This document shows, one piece after another, positions 52,601-61,365 of a stretch of DNA of 64,000 bases. The notes below the pieces were generated by a model. That model was given only the letters and a program-made list of their open reading frames with translations. It was not told the DNA's origin and ran no database searches. Location: contig NZ_CAMYKO010000005.1 of the NCBI RefSeq assembly GCF_947259025.1, positions 434,001 through 498,000 of the forward strand, in the 5' to 3' direction. The position numbers and the translations under genes are program-made. The DNA is from an uncultured Methylophaga sp. Lineage in GTDB: Bacteria; Pseudomonadota; Gammaproteobacteria; Nitrosococcales; Methylophagaceae. Position 1 is the stretch's first letter, and each line of letters begins with the position of its first letter.

Positions 52601-52806
52601 AGCGAATCTTCGACGTCCTCGGCACTGGCACCACGCCACTCAACCCGGATACTGATAATATCCAGCGCAAAATTGGGAAAAAACTGGGTGTTAAGCTTGC
52701 TGAGCGCCAGTGTGCCGGCAATCAGCATCATGATCATCAGCAGGTTGGCAGCCACACGGTGCTGGGCAAAAATGCCGATAAAATCCCTGTAATGTTCCGA
52801 TTTCAC
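49681..52806 (-). CDS. AcrB/HAE-type RND efflux pump
   Basis: 1041 residues with the standard twelve membrane helices and two large periplasmic loops. TM4 carries G-I-I-V-D-D-A-I-V-V-G-E-D, with the two adjacent Asp residues of the proton relay. This is closer to the AcrB/MexB-like drug pumps than to the metal pump at 2567-5695. It overlaps its adaptor gene by 4 bp. Substrates unknown. Confidence 0.93.
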   Translation of the reverse strand: MKSEHYRDFIGIFAQHRVAANLLMIMMLIAGTLALSKLNTQFFPNFALDIISIRVEWRGASAEDVEDSLTTRIEQELRTVDYVDKMTSTSSYGSSVVSLEFEDDADMGRALDQVKDHVARIRNLPADSETPEVTLTTIYDGVARLLVTTDGDLRELRDLVHQIEHELLNRGISRVNISGLPEEEIAIQLSTHELESLGLSFDQVGERVGEQSRDLPAGEVGNDETARQLRSLDQRRDAYAFSELPVKADYAGGLVKLDDVAQIERRPMRDQVKVFYQGQPAVEIELQRTENADALASAEIMNQWLEERRDQLPEGVEIRVFDASWELIEDRINLLLTNGLGGLLLVLGVLFLFLHGRVAFWVAVGIPVSFMAALFVLYLLGGSINMISLFGLIMSLGIIVDDAIVVGEDALSHYQSGERSLTAAEGGARRMLAPVISSSLTTISSFLPLMLIGGVIGNILFDIPFVVICVIVASLIESFLILPGHLRHSFHTMHHAEPGKIRRALDDKFHYFRDRIFKPLVSRAVAFRWSTIAAAVGLLIIAIGLLASGRILFNFFPSPEGTTIVANARFIAGTPGDHVERFLAHANQTLQDTAEELGPELLDLSVTRLGTASAANPNATSQVDERFGSIQVEMISPDKRDVRNKDFINVWRDKIELPPGIESFTISERRGGPPGSDIDIRLTGAPADTLKAASQEVAEKLKTYPGVSAIEDDMPYGQEQLIYRIKGQGEVLGLTVNNVGRQLRAAFDGQLVQIFQDGDDEVEVRVMLPDRERNTLATLENFMIRLPDGGSAPLSSVVEFDARRGFDVLRHTDTQLAIHTTATVDAAVNNNNEILADLQQDFLPDLSSRFGVQVAYEGRAEEQRETIGDMIQGVMLAFVMIYLVLAWVFASYGWPLVVMSAIPFGLIGALFGHWLMGIDLTILSLFGIFGLSGIVVNDSIILVTFFKQLREAGMETTEAIVEASTQRLRAVLLTSLTTIGGLTPLLFETSLQAQFLIPMAVSISFGLMFATLLVLLVIPAMLSVHESAVDKISGRQAPQAA

Positions 52807-54035
52807 TCAGCAATCTCCACCCGCAGCCCGGTGATAGCATTAGGCAACTGGGTCGCTGCCACTTTATCGCCCGGCTGCAACTTATCACTGCGGATCAGCA
52901 TCAATTTCTGACCGTTTTCTCCGGTCTTCTCGCCAACACGCTCAACCTGCACAGACTGCAATAAACCCGCTTCAATGCGGTAAACGCGATCCAGTCCGTA
53001 TAAGGCACTAAACGGAATTTCGATAACATCATCCTGCTCGGCCAGTCGCAACTGCAACTCCATGAAGGTGCCGAGCGGCAACGGCTCCTGGTTGTTATCA
53101 ATGCTGAACAGACCATCAATGCCCCCACTGTCCTGTCGTACTTCGCCCGACAGTCGTTGCAGGGTCAGTTGGATGGTTTTACCCTCAAGCCGGGCATGTG
53201 CTTGAAGCCGCTTGCCCTGGTTCAGTAAGGTGCGAACCCGGCCAATGAAACGGCCGGGGATCTGCGCGCGGACTTCCAGATTGCTGAGATCATAGACGGT
53301 CAGCAAGGTATCACCGGGACGTACCCGATCACCCGGCGCCACATTAAGCCCCGCCACCCGACTGTCAAATGGCGCTGTAATGCGGGTGCGGCCCAGATTC
53401 ACTTCACTTTGCGCCAGCAGGGCCTGGGCACGGCTTTTGGCCGCCTCTAACTGGGCCAGCCGGGCCGGATGGGTATCGATATCATGCTGTAATTGCTTCA
53501 GCGACAATAGCTGCTGCTGGTAGGCTGCCAGAGATTCATCCAGGGCTGACTGAGAGGCCAACCGGGTTTCTTCCAGTTTTTTAGCCCGTTGCACGGCTTT
53601 GTCAGCGAGATTGACCAATTGCTGCTGATTGGACAGCAAGCCGCGATCACGCTGGTAGCGTTGATTTTCGCTGTCTATCAGCGCCTGAGCTTCGCGCACG
53701 TCAGCCTGTCGCTGATCCCGCAGCAGACTGACATCGGTATCGTCCAGGGTAATCAGTGTCTGGCCGGCGTCAACAATATCGCCTTCCAGCACATCGATGG
53801 TCTCAATATCGGCTTCCAGAGCGGCTTTAAGACTGGCGTCACGCGGCGTTTCCACCCGCCCGTAAATGGTAATTTCCGGTGCCAGCCGCTGATGCTGAAC
53901 CGTGACAGCATCGACCAGCCAGGCTTTTTGGGGCTGATCACGGGCTGCGGTTTCCGGTTCACTGACCTTGAGCAAAAAAAAGGTCAGCACAGCCACGGCT
54001 ATGATGATCAGCGGTAACAGGGTTTTTCTCAACAA
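52803..54035 (-). CDS. RND periplasmic adaptor (membrane fusion protein)
   Basis: 410 residues: N-terminal anchor (about 5-24), barrel-sandwich halves (E-T-I-D-V-L-E-G-D-I-V-D-A-G-Q and T-A-P-F-D-S-R-V-A-G), a long coiled-coil hairpin (about 100-200, rich in Q/L/R/K) and beta-barrel domains. First gene of the three-gene efflux set; the stop overlaps the pump start. It links the pump to the outer-membrane channel. Confidence 0.92.
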   Translation of the reverse strand: MLRKTLLPLIIIAVAVLTFFLLKVSEPETAARDQPQKAWLVDAVTVQHQRLAPEITIYGRVETPRDASLKAALEADIETIDVLEGDIVDAGQTLITLDDTDVSLLRDQRQADVREAQALIDSENQRYQRDRGLLSNQQQLVNLADKAVQRAKKLEETRLASQSALDESLAAYQQQLLSLKQLQHDIDTHPARLAQLEAAKSRAQALLAQSEVNLGRTRITAPFDSRVAGLNVAPGDRVRPGDTLLTVYDLSNLEVRAQIPGRFIGRVRTLLNQGKRLQAHARLEGKTIQLTLQRLSGEVRQDSGGIDGLFSIDNNQEPLPLGTFMELQLRLAEQDDVIEIPFSALYGLDRVYRIEAGLLQSVQVERVGEKTGENGQKLMLIRSDKLQPGDKVAATQLPNAITGLRVEIAE

Positions 54036-54078
54036 GCTATGCTCCCAGCACTTATATCCTTGGTCAGACTGATTCCGG

Positions 54079-56910
54079 CTATTCCGGTTCTGTCACAATC
54101 GCTACCCGAATCGCATCAAGGCTGAATTCGGCAGTTTGTATCGTATCAGTAAATGCCGACTTTGCCTCTGAGAAGGCATCAAACTCGGCCTGGCGTATCG
54201 CCGGATTGACCGCTGCCAAGGCTTCAAGCCGTTCATATTCTTCGCTCATTGACTGCTTCATCTGGACGAGCGCTGCTGCTTTGATGTTTTCTGCAGGCAG
54301 TTTCACGGCTTGTCTGGCCTGTTTGAGTAAAGTCTCAATCTGCCCTCTGGCGTGGCGGATCAGCTCCTGTGATGTCGCACGGGGAATGCGCCCGGCCAGT
54401 TTGTTAAAAAGCGCATCGGGGAGCTCAGATTGGTGCTGGACACCGGATTCATCCACCACAACCCGCAGATAACCTTCCGACAGGAAACGATTAATCGCTG
54501 ATTGCGACTGGCCTGCAATGCGCTGTAATTTGAACACCGCTTCCAGTAATAAAGTGCCGGCTTTGAATTGATGGCTAGCCAGAGTGCAGAAAGCACTGTT
54601 ACCCAGATCGGTATGAATCACCAGATCCATTGCCCCCATCACCATCGGGTGCTCCCAGGTCAGAAAGGCCATATCCTCGCGCCCCAGCGCACGATGACGC
54701 TGATAAGTGGCGGTCAGCCCGTCTTCTGGCAGCCCCGGGAACTGGGCATAGCTCATATGCTGGCCGGGCTTGATAATCACGCTGTCACTGCTGTGGGGCT
54801 GCTGCTCGACGCCGAAAGCATCAAACACATCATCCATAAAGTCGGCCAGCTCCAGTCCGCGGGTGACTTCTTCCAGCTCCGCGATTAAATAACCGGCCTT
54901 ATCCTCATCAAACGAATGCCGTTCCAGTAGCACATTGCGCCCGGACGCCAGTTGCTCATGGGCCTGCCGGGCCACGGTCGAGGTGGTATCAATCAAGCTT
55001 GAGAGCTGTTTGCTATCGCCCGGCTGTTGCAGGCAGGCGTCCAGCAATGCCGGGGTTTCACGGCTGACGGCATCACCGGCACTGAATACGCTTTCAAACG
55101 CATTCATGCCCTGCTGATACCAGTCAAATAAAACCTGCTGGCTGCTGCCCTGATAATAAGGCACATGGATCTGTACATCCTGTTGCTGACCGATACGATC
55201 CAGTCGACCGATGCGCTGTTCCAGCAAATCAGGCGTTGACGGCAGGTCGAACAAAATCAGGTGCTGACAGAACTGGAAGTTGCGCCCTTCGCTGCCGATT
55301 TCCGAACAGCAGAGAATTTGCGCCCCACCCTCATCATCTGCAAAAAACGCCGCCGCCCGGTCACGATTGACCAGCGTCATATCCTCATGAAAAGCGGCGC
55401 TGCGTACACCATGATTGACGCTGAGATGTTTATCGAGCGCGATAGCAGTCTCAGCACGGGCACAAATCAACAGCAGCTTCTGACCACGCTGTTGTTGCAG
55501 GAAGTCCAGCAACCAGGAGACGCGTTGATCCTCTTCAAGCCAGTCTTCACCCAAATTCTCTTCGGGTAACAGGCCGAGATTAGCGTGCGTGGTTTCCAGC
55601 GGGTAGCTGTGCAAAATGCGGCTGGGGAAGCCGCTGACCACTTCACGCGTGTTTCGAAACAGCAGGCGACCGGTGCCATGATAGTCCAGCAATTGCCTGA
55701 TCGCTTTATCACGCGCAGACTCAAATGCCGATTCATCACCTAATTCGGTGAGTACATGATCAGAAAGATAAGTGCGCAAACCAGTAAGCAGTGCCGCATC
55801 ATTCGCTAATGGGGCCTGCAGTTGGTCGAGCTCGGTAATCAGCGCTGCCAGTGGCTGATAGGATGCTTCCTGTTCGCGGAAAGCCGAAAGATCATGGAAT
55901 TTATCCGGATCCAGCAGGCGCAGTCGGGCAAAGTGACTGTCCACGCCCAGTTGTTCCGGCGTTGCGGTCAACAGCAGACAAGCCGGCACCTGACCGGCGA
56001 CTTTTTCAATCAACTGGTATTCAGCGCTGACATCATCTTCCTGCCAATAGAGATGATGGGCTTCATCCACAATCAGCATATCCCAACCGGCGGCCAGCAG
56101 ATCAGCCTGCATTTGCGGGTGATTAAGCAGTTCATTCAGCCCGGTCAACACCAGCTGCGCACTGTCAAAGGGGTTACCTCCCCCCTCCTCGGTCAGCGCC
56201 TGATGTCGTTCATTGTCGATCAGGGTAAAAGACAAGTTAAAGCGACGCAGCATTTCAACCAGCCACTGGTGCAGCAGCGCATCAGGCACAATGACCAGCG
56301 CCCGTTTAACATCTCCGGCCAGCTTTTTCTGATGCAGGACCAGACCTGCCTCAATGGTTTTACCCAGCCCTACCTCATCGGCCAGTAAGACCCGCGGGGC
56401 ATATCGCTGGGACACCTGATGAGCGATATAAAGCTGATGCGGCAACAACTGCATGCGGGCACCAAGCAGGCCGAACACCGGCGAGCGATAAAGATCATGC
56501 TGAAATGCCAACGCCCTGGCCCGCAGCTCGAACTGGCTGTTTTTATCGACCTGACCGGCAAACAGCCGATCTTGGGGCTGATTAAAAATAACCCGGCTAT
56601 CCAGGTCCATTTCATGCACGCTGACCGGCTCACCTTCTGCCGAATCCCCCTGGTAAATAAAACAGCCATTAAACGGCTGCAACGCGGTAATGGTGAAGCT
56701 GACTGACTCACGCGTCTTAACCTGCTCTCCGAGTGAGTACACCACCCGGCTCAGTGGGGCATTGTCGGCGGCGTAAAAGCGGCTTTCCGACACGGCCGGG
56801 AAAAATACCTCTATCTGCCGGCCATGGCGTTCCTTGATGATGCCCAGCCCCAGTTCTGCCTCGCTGTTGCTGACCCAGCGTTGTCCGATAATAAATTCTG
56901 TTTCTGCCAA
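54079..56910 (-). CDS. rapA: RNA polymerase-associated protein RapA
   Basis: 943 residues (E. coli RapA 968). SWI2/SNF2 ATPase: Walker A D-E-V-G-L-G-K-T and D-E-A-H box, with helicase C motif Q-R-I-G-R-L-D-R-I-G-Q. N-terminal Tudor-like part and C-terminal RapA-specific domains are present. It recycles RNA polymerase. The last codons lie 43 bp from the end of the efflux adaptor's start; no obvious terminator is seen between them. Confidence 0.95.
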   Translation of the reverse strand: MAETEFIIGQRWVSNSEAELGLGIIKERHGRQIEVFFPAVSESRFYAADNAPLSRVVYSLGEQVKTRESVSFTITALQPFNGCFIYQGDSAEGEPVSVHEMDLDSRVIFNQPQDRLFAGQVDKNSQFELRARALAFQHDLYRSPVFGLLGARMQLLPHQLYIAHQVSQRYAPRVLLADEVGLGKTIEAGLVLHQKKLAGDVKRALVIVPDALLHQWLVEMLRRFNLSFTLIDNERHQALTEEGGGNPFDSAQLVLTGLNELLNHPQMQADLLAAGWDMLIVDEAHHLYWQEDDVSAEYQLIEKVAGQVPACLLLTATPEQLGVDSHFARLRLLDPDKFHDLSAFREQEASYQPLAALITELDQLQAPLANDAALLTGLRTYLSDHVLTELGDESAFESARDKAIRQLLDYHGTGRLLFRNTREVVSGFPSRILHSYPLETTHANLGLLPEENLGEDWLEEDQRVSWLLDFLQQQRGQKLLLICARAETAIALDKHLSVNHGVRSAAFHEDMTLVNRDRAAAFFADDEGGAQILCCSEIGSEGRNFQFCQHLILFDLPSTPDLLEQRIGRLDRIGQQQDVQIHVPYYQGSSQQVLFDWYQQGMNAFESVFSAGDAVSRETPALLDACLQQPGDSKQLSSLIDTTSTVARQAHEQLASGRNVLLERHSFDEDKAGYLIAELEEVTRGLELADFMDDVFDAFGVEQQPHSSDSVIIKPGQHMSYAQFPGLPEDGLTATYQRHRALGREDMAFLTWEHPMVMGAMDLVIHTDLGNSAFCTLASHQFKAGTLLLEAVFKLQRIAGQSQSAINRFLSEGYLRVVVDESGVQHQSELPDALFNKLAGRIPRATSQELIRHARGQIETLLKQARQAVKLPAENIKAAALVQMKQSMSEEYERLEALAAVNPAIRQAEFDAFSEAKSAFTDTIQTAEFSLDAIRVAIVTEPE

Positions 56911-56924
56911 TGTAATTGCGGCCC

Positions 56925-57203
56925 CTAGCCGAAGCGGTAATGTTTACGTAAATCCTGAGTGATATGCCAGCGGCAAGTCAGGCCGGCGGCAAAGGTGACC
57001 AGATCACCGGCCTTTATAGTAGCTGACTCGCTGCCGTCTTCGGCGGTGACTTCCACTTCGCCTTCCAGGATGTAGGCGGTTTCTTTTTCATCATAATGCC
57101 AGGGGAAGGTGGAAGTTTCCTTTTCCCAGATGGGCCAGGCATACACGCCGAGTTCGGTCAGGCGCTGTTGATCGGGCTGATGTTCGACTTGAATGGCGCT
57201 CAT
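56925..57203 (-). CDS. Cupin-domain protein
   Basis: 92 residues, a single cupin barrel. H-Y-D-E-K-E-T-A-Y-I-L-E-G-E-V-E-V contains the metal-binding cupin motif 1 pattern, and G-D-L-V-T-F-A-A-G forms motif 2. Resembles the DUF861/EutQ-like small cupins. No catalytic role can be assigned. It is 14 bp upstream of rapA on the same strand. Confidence 0.85.
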   Translation of the reverse strand: MSAIQVEHQPDQQRLTELGVYAWPIWEKETSTFPWHYDEKETAYILEGEVEVTAEDGSESATIKAGDLVTFAAGLTCRWHITQDLRKHYRFG

Positions 57204-57285
57204 AAAGCAATCCTGCCTTTGCTAAAACACGGTTGATGGGGCGATATGTTAAATTGTTGCCTGTTTTTTTCCTATAGCTATCACC

Positions 57286-57873
57286 ATGGCATCGAAGTTC
57301 AACACTGTTACCCAGACCAGCGAAGCCGAATACGAAATCAAGAAATCACGCTTTATCGGCGTCATCATGCCCTGTCATTCAGAGGATGAAGCTTTGCGTC
57401 AATTGGGCCGGCTGGCACAGCAGCACCCCAATGCCAATCACCTGGCTTTTGCCTGGCGCATCCGTCAGCCGGAAGGCTTTCTGACTGAACGCTTTCATGA
57501 TGCCGGCGAACCCTCCGGTACCGCCGGTCGCCCTATTCTGGCGCCGCTGGAGGGGGAATCCTTAATCAATGTGGTCGTCGGTGTGGTGCGTTACTTTGGC
57601 GGTATCAAACTGGGCATCGGTGGCCTCACCCGGGCTTATGGAACAGCGGCCAAAGAGTCTATTGCCGCGGCGCAGGTTCATCCCTGGGTTGAAATGACGC
57701 AGATCACGCTGGAGATCGATTACAGCCAGTTACAGCTTCTCGAATACCAGCTTAAGCTTTACCACGGCAAAATCCTCGATCAGCAGTTCACCGACAAAGT
57801 CACCGTTACGTTTTCCCTGCCGGCCGAAATGGCCGACGATATCCGTCAGCAATTCACCCCTGTCAACGGCTGA
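57286..57873 (+). CDS. yigZ: YigZ/IMPACT family protein
   Basis: 195 residues. Family blocks: E-I-K-K-S-R-F-I-G, H-D-A-G-E-P-S-G-T-A-G-R-P-I-L, and V-V-R-Y-F-G-G-I-K-L-G-I-G-G-L-T-R-A-Y. Length is normal. Bacterial YigZ is a conserved protein whose function is not clear; the eukaryotic relative IMPACT regulates GCN1. The stop lies 11 bp inside the convergent methyltransferase gene. Confidence 0.92.
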   Translation: MASKFNTVTQTSEAEYEIKKSRFIGVIMPCHSEDEALRQLGRLAQQHPNANHLAFAWRIRQPEGFLTERFHDAGEPSGTAGRPILAPLEGESLINVVVGVVRYFGGIKLGIGGLTRAYGTAAKESIAAAQVHPWVEMTQITLEIDYSQLQLLEYQLKLYHGKILDQQFTDKVTVTFSLPAEMADDIRQQFTPVNG

Positions 57874-58495
57874 AGCAAATCAAACGGCCCGCCACAGAAA
57901 ATCCTGAAAAACCATATTTTTCAGCAATATACTCTATGGTTTTAAGGTGGTAAATAAAAACGTGTGTCGGGTCGTTTTTATAATTCCAGCGGTGAAAATC
58001 AATGCTGTCGTCATACAACTCGGTCATGCAAAACAACCGACCGGTAGGCTTAAGAAGCTGCCTCAGCAGCGCAAAGCTTTTCGCCGGATGGTGAAAATGT
58101 TCAATGACTTCACAACTGCAGATAAAGTCGTAGCGCTGTTGCAATAGCTCGGGCCGTTCAAAAAACAGCGGATCATAGGCTTCAATGTGATAGCCCTGCT
58201 GCTTTAATACATGGGTAATAACCGGGGCATGACCGGCGCCGAAATCCAGTCCCTGGTGCTGCGGGCCAAAATGCGCCGTGACCTTGTCGGTCAGCGGCCT
58301 GACAAACTGCTGGAAGCGCTTGTCTTCGACATCGTTGAGATGTTCCAGGTAACGGCTTTTTTCCTGCTCGCGGTCAGGCCAGCTTTTGGGGTCCTTGATA
58401 ATCGCCTGGCAATGGCTGCAACGGTAATAAAAACGTTGTTTGAAATCGTAAAATATTGTCGCTGTTTGCTGACACAGCGGACAATCTATCGTCAT
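57863..58495 (-). CDS. Class I SAM-dependent methyltransferase with zinc-ribbon-like N-terminus
   Basis: 210 residues. C-P-L-C (5-8) and C-S-H-C (31-34) make a zinc-ribbon-like start. SAM-binding motif L-D-F-G-A-G-H-A-P. Then C-S-C-E-V-I-E-H-F and L-L-K-P-T-G-R-L. A methyltransferase of unknown substrate. It shares one base with the DUF445 stop (58495). Confidence 0.85.
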   Translation of the reverse strand: MTIDCPLCQQTATIFYDFKQRFYYRCSHCQAIIKDPKSWPDREQEKSRYLEHLNDVEDKRFQQFVRPLTDKVTAHFGPQHQGLDFGAGHAPVITHVLKQQGYHIEAYDPLFFERPELLQQRYDFICSCEVIEHFHHPAKSFALLRQLLKPTGRLFCMTELYDDSIDFHRWNYKNDPTHVFIYHLKTIEYIAEKYGFSGFSVAGRLICFSR

Positions 58496-59223
58496 TACAG
58501 CGGCAAAAAGCTGGTGATCAGGCCAATCAGCCCGCCAAAAACCCCGCCCCAGACAACCAGCCAGCCGAGATGCTGGCGGATCATGGTCTGAATAATGTCC
58601 TTGACCATCACCGGGGTTAATTCATCCAGCCGCACCTGCACAATTTTTTCGATATGCAGGTGTAATTCATTGAACACCGGCATGCTGCTAAGCTTGGCTT
58701 TCACGCTGCTCTGAAATGACTCACTGTGGGCAATCTCATTCAATGACCGCTTCATCTTATCGGTAAACGGCTGCTGCAGCGGCTCCAGTGCCTGTTTACC
58801 GCCGAACATCGACAGCATGCTGCCGAATGAGGATTCCATAATCGTGTCCACCAGGCTGTGGTAGGCCGGCGCCAGATCGGTCTGCTCGATAATGTCACTG
58901 AAATCCAGCGGATGCTGGGCATTATCAGCGACCATCTCGTCCATAAACCGATCCACATTATCCTTGTTAAAAAACTGATCCATGACCAGTTGATGAATAC
59001 CGGCCTTGAACTCAGCAAAACGCGCCGCAATCACCCCGGAACCGTACAGCCCGGGGACCTTTTCAAACAGCATGTGAATGGCTAGCCAGTTAGTCATCCC
59101 ACCGGCCAGGGCAAACAGCCCGGTGTAATGCACCGGCTCGCGGTATGGCGCTGGCAGAAACAGGCCGCCCACCACCAGTGCCGTCGCCAGCAGGTTGGTG
59201 ATAAGGCTCTTATTGTTAGTCAT
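58495..59223 (-). CDS. DUF445 family membrane protein
   Basis: 242 residues. An N-terminal membrane segment (about 8-25) and A-G-G-M-T-N-W-L-A-I-H-M-L-F-E are typical of DUF445. The C-terminus has a further membrane segment (L-V-V-W-G-G-V-F-G-G-L-I-G-L-I). Function unknown. It overlaps its upstream neighbour by 8 bp and its downstream neighbour by one base, so the genes 59500-57863 are one transcript. Confidence 0.85.
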   Translation of the reverse strand: MTNNKSLITNLLATALVVGGLFLPAPYREPVHYTGLFALAGGMTNWLAIHMLFEKVPGLYGSGVIAARFAEFKAGIHQLVMDQFFNKDNVDRFMDEMVADNAQHPLDFSDIIEQTDLAPAYHSLVDTIMESSFGSMLSMFGGKQALEPLQQPFTDKMKRSLNEIAHSESFQSSVKAKLSSMPVFNELHLHIEKIVQVRLDELTPVMVKDIIQTMIRQHLGWLVVWGGVFGGLIGLITSFLPL

Positions 59224-59500
59224 TGGTCCACTTGGTCAGCGCATCAATGATTTGCGAGGCCTGATCGCGGCTGGAAATATTGAACTTGGAACGCTGGCTG
59301 TATTCGCCGTGACGCTTCTGATAGCGACGAATGGTGTATTTATCGGGTCCAAAATCGCCGGTTTTGCGATCCAGATCCTGGTAGCGGTACATCACCGTGG
59401 CCCAGGCACCCTTGGTCAGAATGACCTTATCCAGTTCCTTGACGGTCATTTGCTCGCCTTCGAAATATTCCACGGTCAATTCGTCAACGGTTTCAGCCAT
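59216..59500 (-). CDS. Small conserved hypothetical protein
   Basis: 94 residues, soluble and charged. A-T-V-M-Y-R-Y-Q-D-L and K-Y-T-I-R-R-Y-Q-K-R-H-G-E-Y stand out as Arg/Tyr-rich stretches, suggesting nucleic-acid or anion contacts. I do not know the family. It overlaps the DUF445 gene and begins just downstream (minus-strand sense) of the aminopeptidase gene. Confidence 0.65.
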   Translation of the reverse strand: MAETVDELTVEYFEGEQMTVKELDKVILTKGAWATVMYRYQDLDRKTGDFGPDKYTIRRYQKRHGEYSQRSKFNISSRDQASQIIDALTKWTND

Positions 59501-59518
59501 AAATAAAAATCCTTCAAA

Positions 59519-60829
59519 TCAAACAGAATGGTTATAAAAATGCGTTAGTACCTGCTGCAGCATGGCGGCATCTCGACTACCCGCCATTTCGCGGATCGAG
59601 TGCATGGCAAAAGTAGGCACACCGATGTCCAGCGTGCGAATGCCAATGGTAGCGGCAGTAATCGGCCCGATCGTGCTGCCACAGGCCATATCCGTGCGCA
59701 CCACAAAATCCTGCACCGGGACATCATTCAGCGCACAGATCTGGCGGAATACTGCACTGGTCTCGCTGCTGGTGGCATAGCGTTGGTTGGCATTGGTTTT
59801 AATGACCGGTCCGGCATTCAAAAGCGGGCCATGTTCGGCATCATGCCGATCCGGGTAATTGGGATGAATGGCATGGGCATTATCGGCCGAAATCATCATC
59901 GAGTGATCCAGCATGCGCTGGTAGTTTTCAGCGTTGTGACTCAGGCGCTGCAACACCGATTGCAAAAAGGTGCCCTGCGCCCCGCTGCTGGACTGGCTGC
60001 CGACTTCTTCATGATCATTGCACACCAGCAAAGCCGAGCGGCTGCCATCAGCGGCCAGTAATGACTGCAGTCCAACGTAGCAACTCAGCAGGTTATCCAG
60101 CCGGGCGCTGCTGATAAAGTCACCGGACAAGCCAGTGACAGCGGCTTTCTGAGTGTCGTAGAAACAGATTTCGTAGTCCAGCACCTTGCCCACTTCAAGA
60201 TCGGGATGCTGTTGCCGGCACTGCTGCTCGAGCAAAGCGCGGAAATCCAGTTTGTCGCCTTCTTCAAGCTGGCATAACACCGGCGGCAAATGCTGTTGCG
60301 GATTCACACTGCGGTTCTGATTGGCTTCGCGGTCCAGGTGAATCGCCAGGCTGGGGATCACTGCCAGCGGCGTTTCAAAATTGATCAGTGTCTGTTTGAT
60401 ATGGCCGTTCTGGTCTTCGTAACTCAGACAGCCCGCCATCGACAGATCCCGGTCGAACCAGGGGTTAAGCAAGGCACCGCCGTAAACTTCTACCCCCAGT
60501 TGCTGCAGGCTGTGCTGGGCTTTTTCCGGTTTGGGCTTCACTTTCAGACAGGGGCTGTCAGTGTGGGCACCGACCATGTTCATACCGTTGTCAGCCAGGT
60601 CTTTTTCAGTCAGCACAAAGGCGATAATTGAGCCACCATTGCGGGTCACATAATAGCGCCCGGGCGCGAGTTGACCCCAGCTATCAGCCTCTGATAAAGC
60701 CTGAAAACCCTGATCTCGCAGCAATGCAATCATTGAATCAACAGCGTGATAAGGGGTGGGCGAAGCATCCAGGAATGCACACAGGCCCTGGTTGAATGCG
60801 GTGGTCGCGATAGCCATAATTCTCGTCAT
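59519..60829 (-). CDS. apeB: M18 family aminopeptidase
   Basis: 436 residues (a start at M-A-I-A-T-T five residues later is possible). Dinuclear metalloenzyme: G-A-H-T-D-S-P-C-L-K, N-D-H-E-E-V-G-S, D-M-A-C-G-S-T-I-G-P and F-A-M-H-S-I-R-E-M supply the metal ligands. It removes N-terminal residues, preferably acidic ones in relatives. Cytoplasmic. 18 bp upstream of the small gene at 59216. Confidence 0.93.
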   Translation of the reverse strand: MTRIMAIATTAFNQGLCAFLDASPTPYHAVDSMIALLRDQGFQALSEADSWGQLAPGRYYVTRNGGSIIAFVLTEKDLADNGMNMVGAHTDSPCLKVKPKPEKAQHSLQQLGVEVYGGALLNPWFDRDLSMAGCLSYEDQNGHIKQTLINFETPLAVIPSLAIHLDREANQNRSVNPQQHLPPVLCQLEEGDKLDFRALLEQQCRQQHPDLEVGKVLDYEICFYDTQKAAVTGLSGDFISSARLDNLLSCYVGLQSLLAADGSRSALLVCNDHEEVGSQSSSGAQGTFLQSVLQRLSHNAENYQRMLDHSMMISADNAHAIHPNYPDRHDAEHGPLLNAGPVIKTNANQRYATSSETSAVFRQICALNDVPVQDFVVRTDMACGSTIGPITAATIGIRTLDIGVPTFAMHSIREMAGSRDAAMLQQVLTHFYNHSV

Positions 60830-60882
60830 TTAGTGGAAACGACCGCTATGATACCGGTTTTAAGCCTCCGGTTTGAAGGTGA

Positions 60883-61326
60883 TTAATCTTCCAGCACCCG
60901 ACCGCGGTAGATACGGGCCGGTTTTTTTCTGCTTTCCTCAGCACCGGCTTTTTTGATCGTAGGCAATTCGCGTTCCTGCGCCAGTTCCACGCCACGATAG
61001 ACCTTTTTGCTGTGTTCGGGAATCACATCATCGCCATGATGCAGGCCCAGCGATTCAAGAATATTTAACTCGTCATCAATATAAGCCCGGCTGGACAAGG
61101 GCATTGCTACCCCGGACTTGAAGGAAAAACCTTCTACCTGAATAAACGGCAGTTCGGCGACGACTTTTTCGCCCCGCAGGCGCTGGTAGGATAAGGCCGT
61201 AATGCGACCTTGTTCGATAACGATATGGCAGGCTTTATTATCAATAGTGGTAATGAAGAAGGTGCCGGTTTCGGCCTGTTCGCAATGGCTGGCGAGGTGC
61301 TTGAGAACTTCCGTATTGGCTATCAT
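60883..61326 (-). CDS. Hypothetical protein with two Y-R-G motifs
   Basis: 147 residues, soluble. The N-terminal part alternates strands and helices (T-F-F-I-T-T-I-D-N-K-A-C-H-I-V-I-E-Q-G-R-I-T-A-L-S-Y). The tail is basic, with two similar short segments K-K-V-Y-R-G-V-E-L (about 106-114) and A-R-I-Y-R-G-R-V-L (about 136-144). No known family. Upstream of the aminopeptidase on the same strand. Confidence 0.6.
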   Translation of the reverse strand: MIANTEVLKHLASHCEQAETGTFFITTIDNKACHIVIEQGRITALSYQRLRGEKVVAELPFIQVEGFSFKSGVAMPLSSRAYIDDELNILESLGLHHGDDVIPEHSKKVYRGVELAQERELPTIKKAGAEESRKKPARIYRGRVLED

Positions 61327-61365
61327 AAAGACTGAGAGGCCCTTGTCATCACATGAAATAATAGC

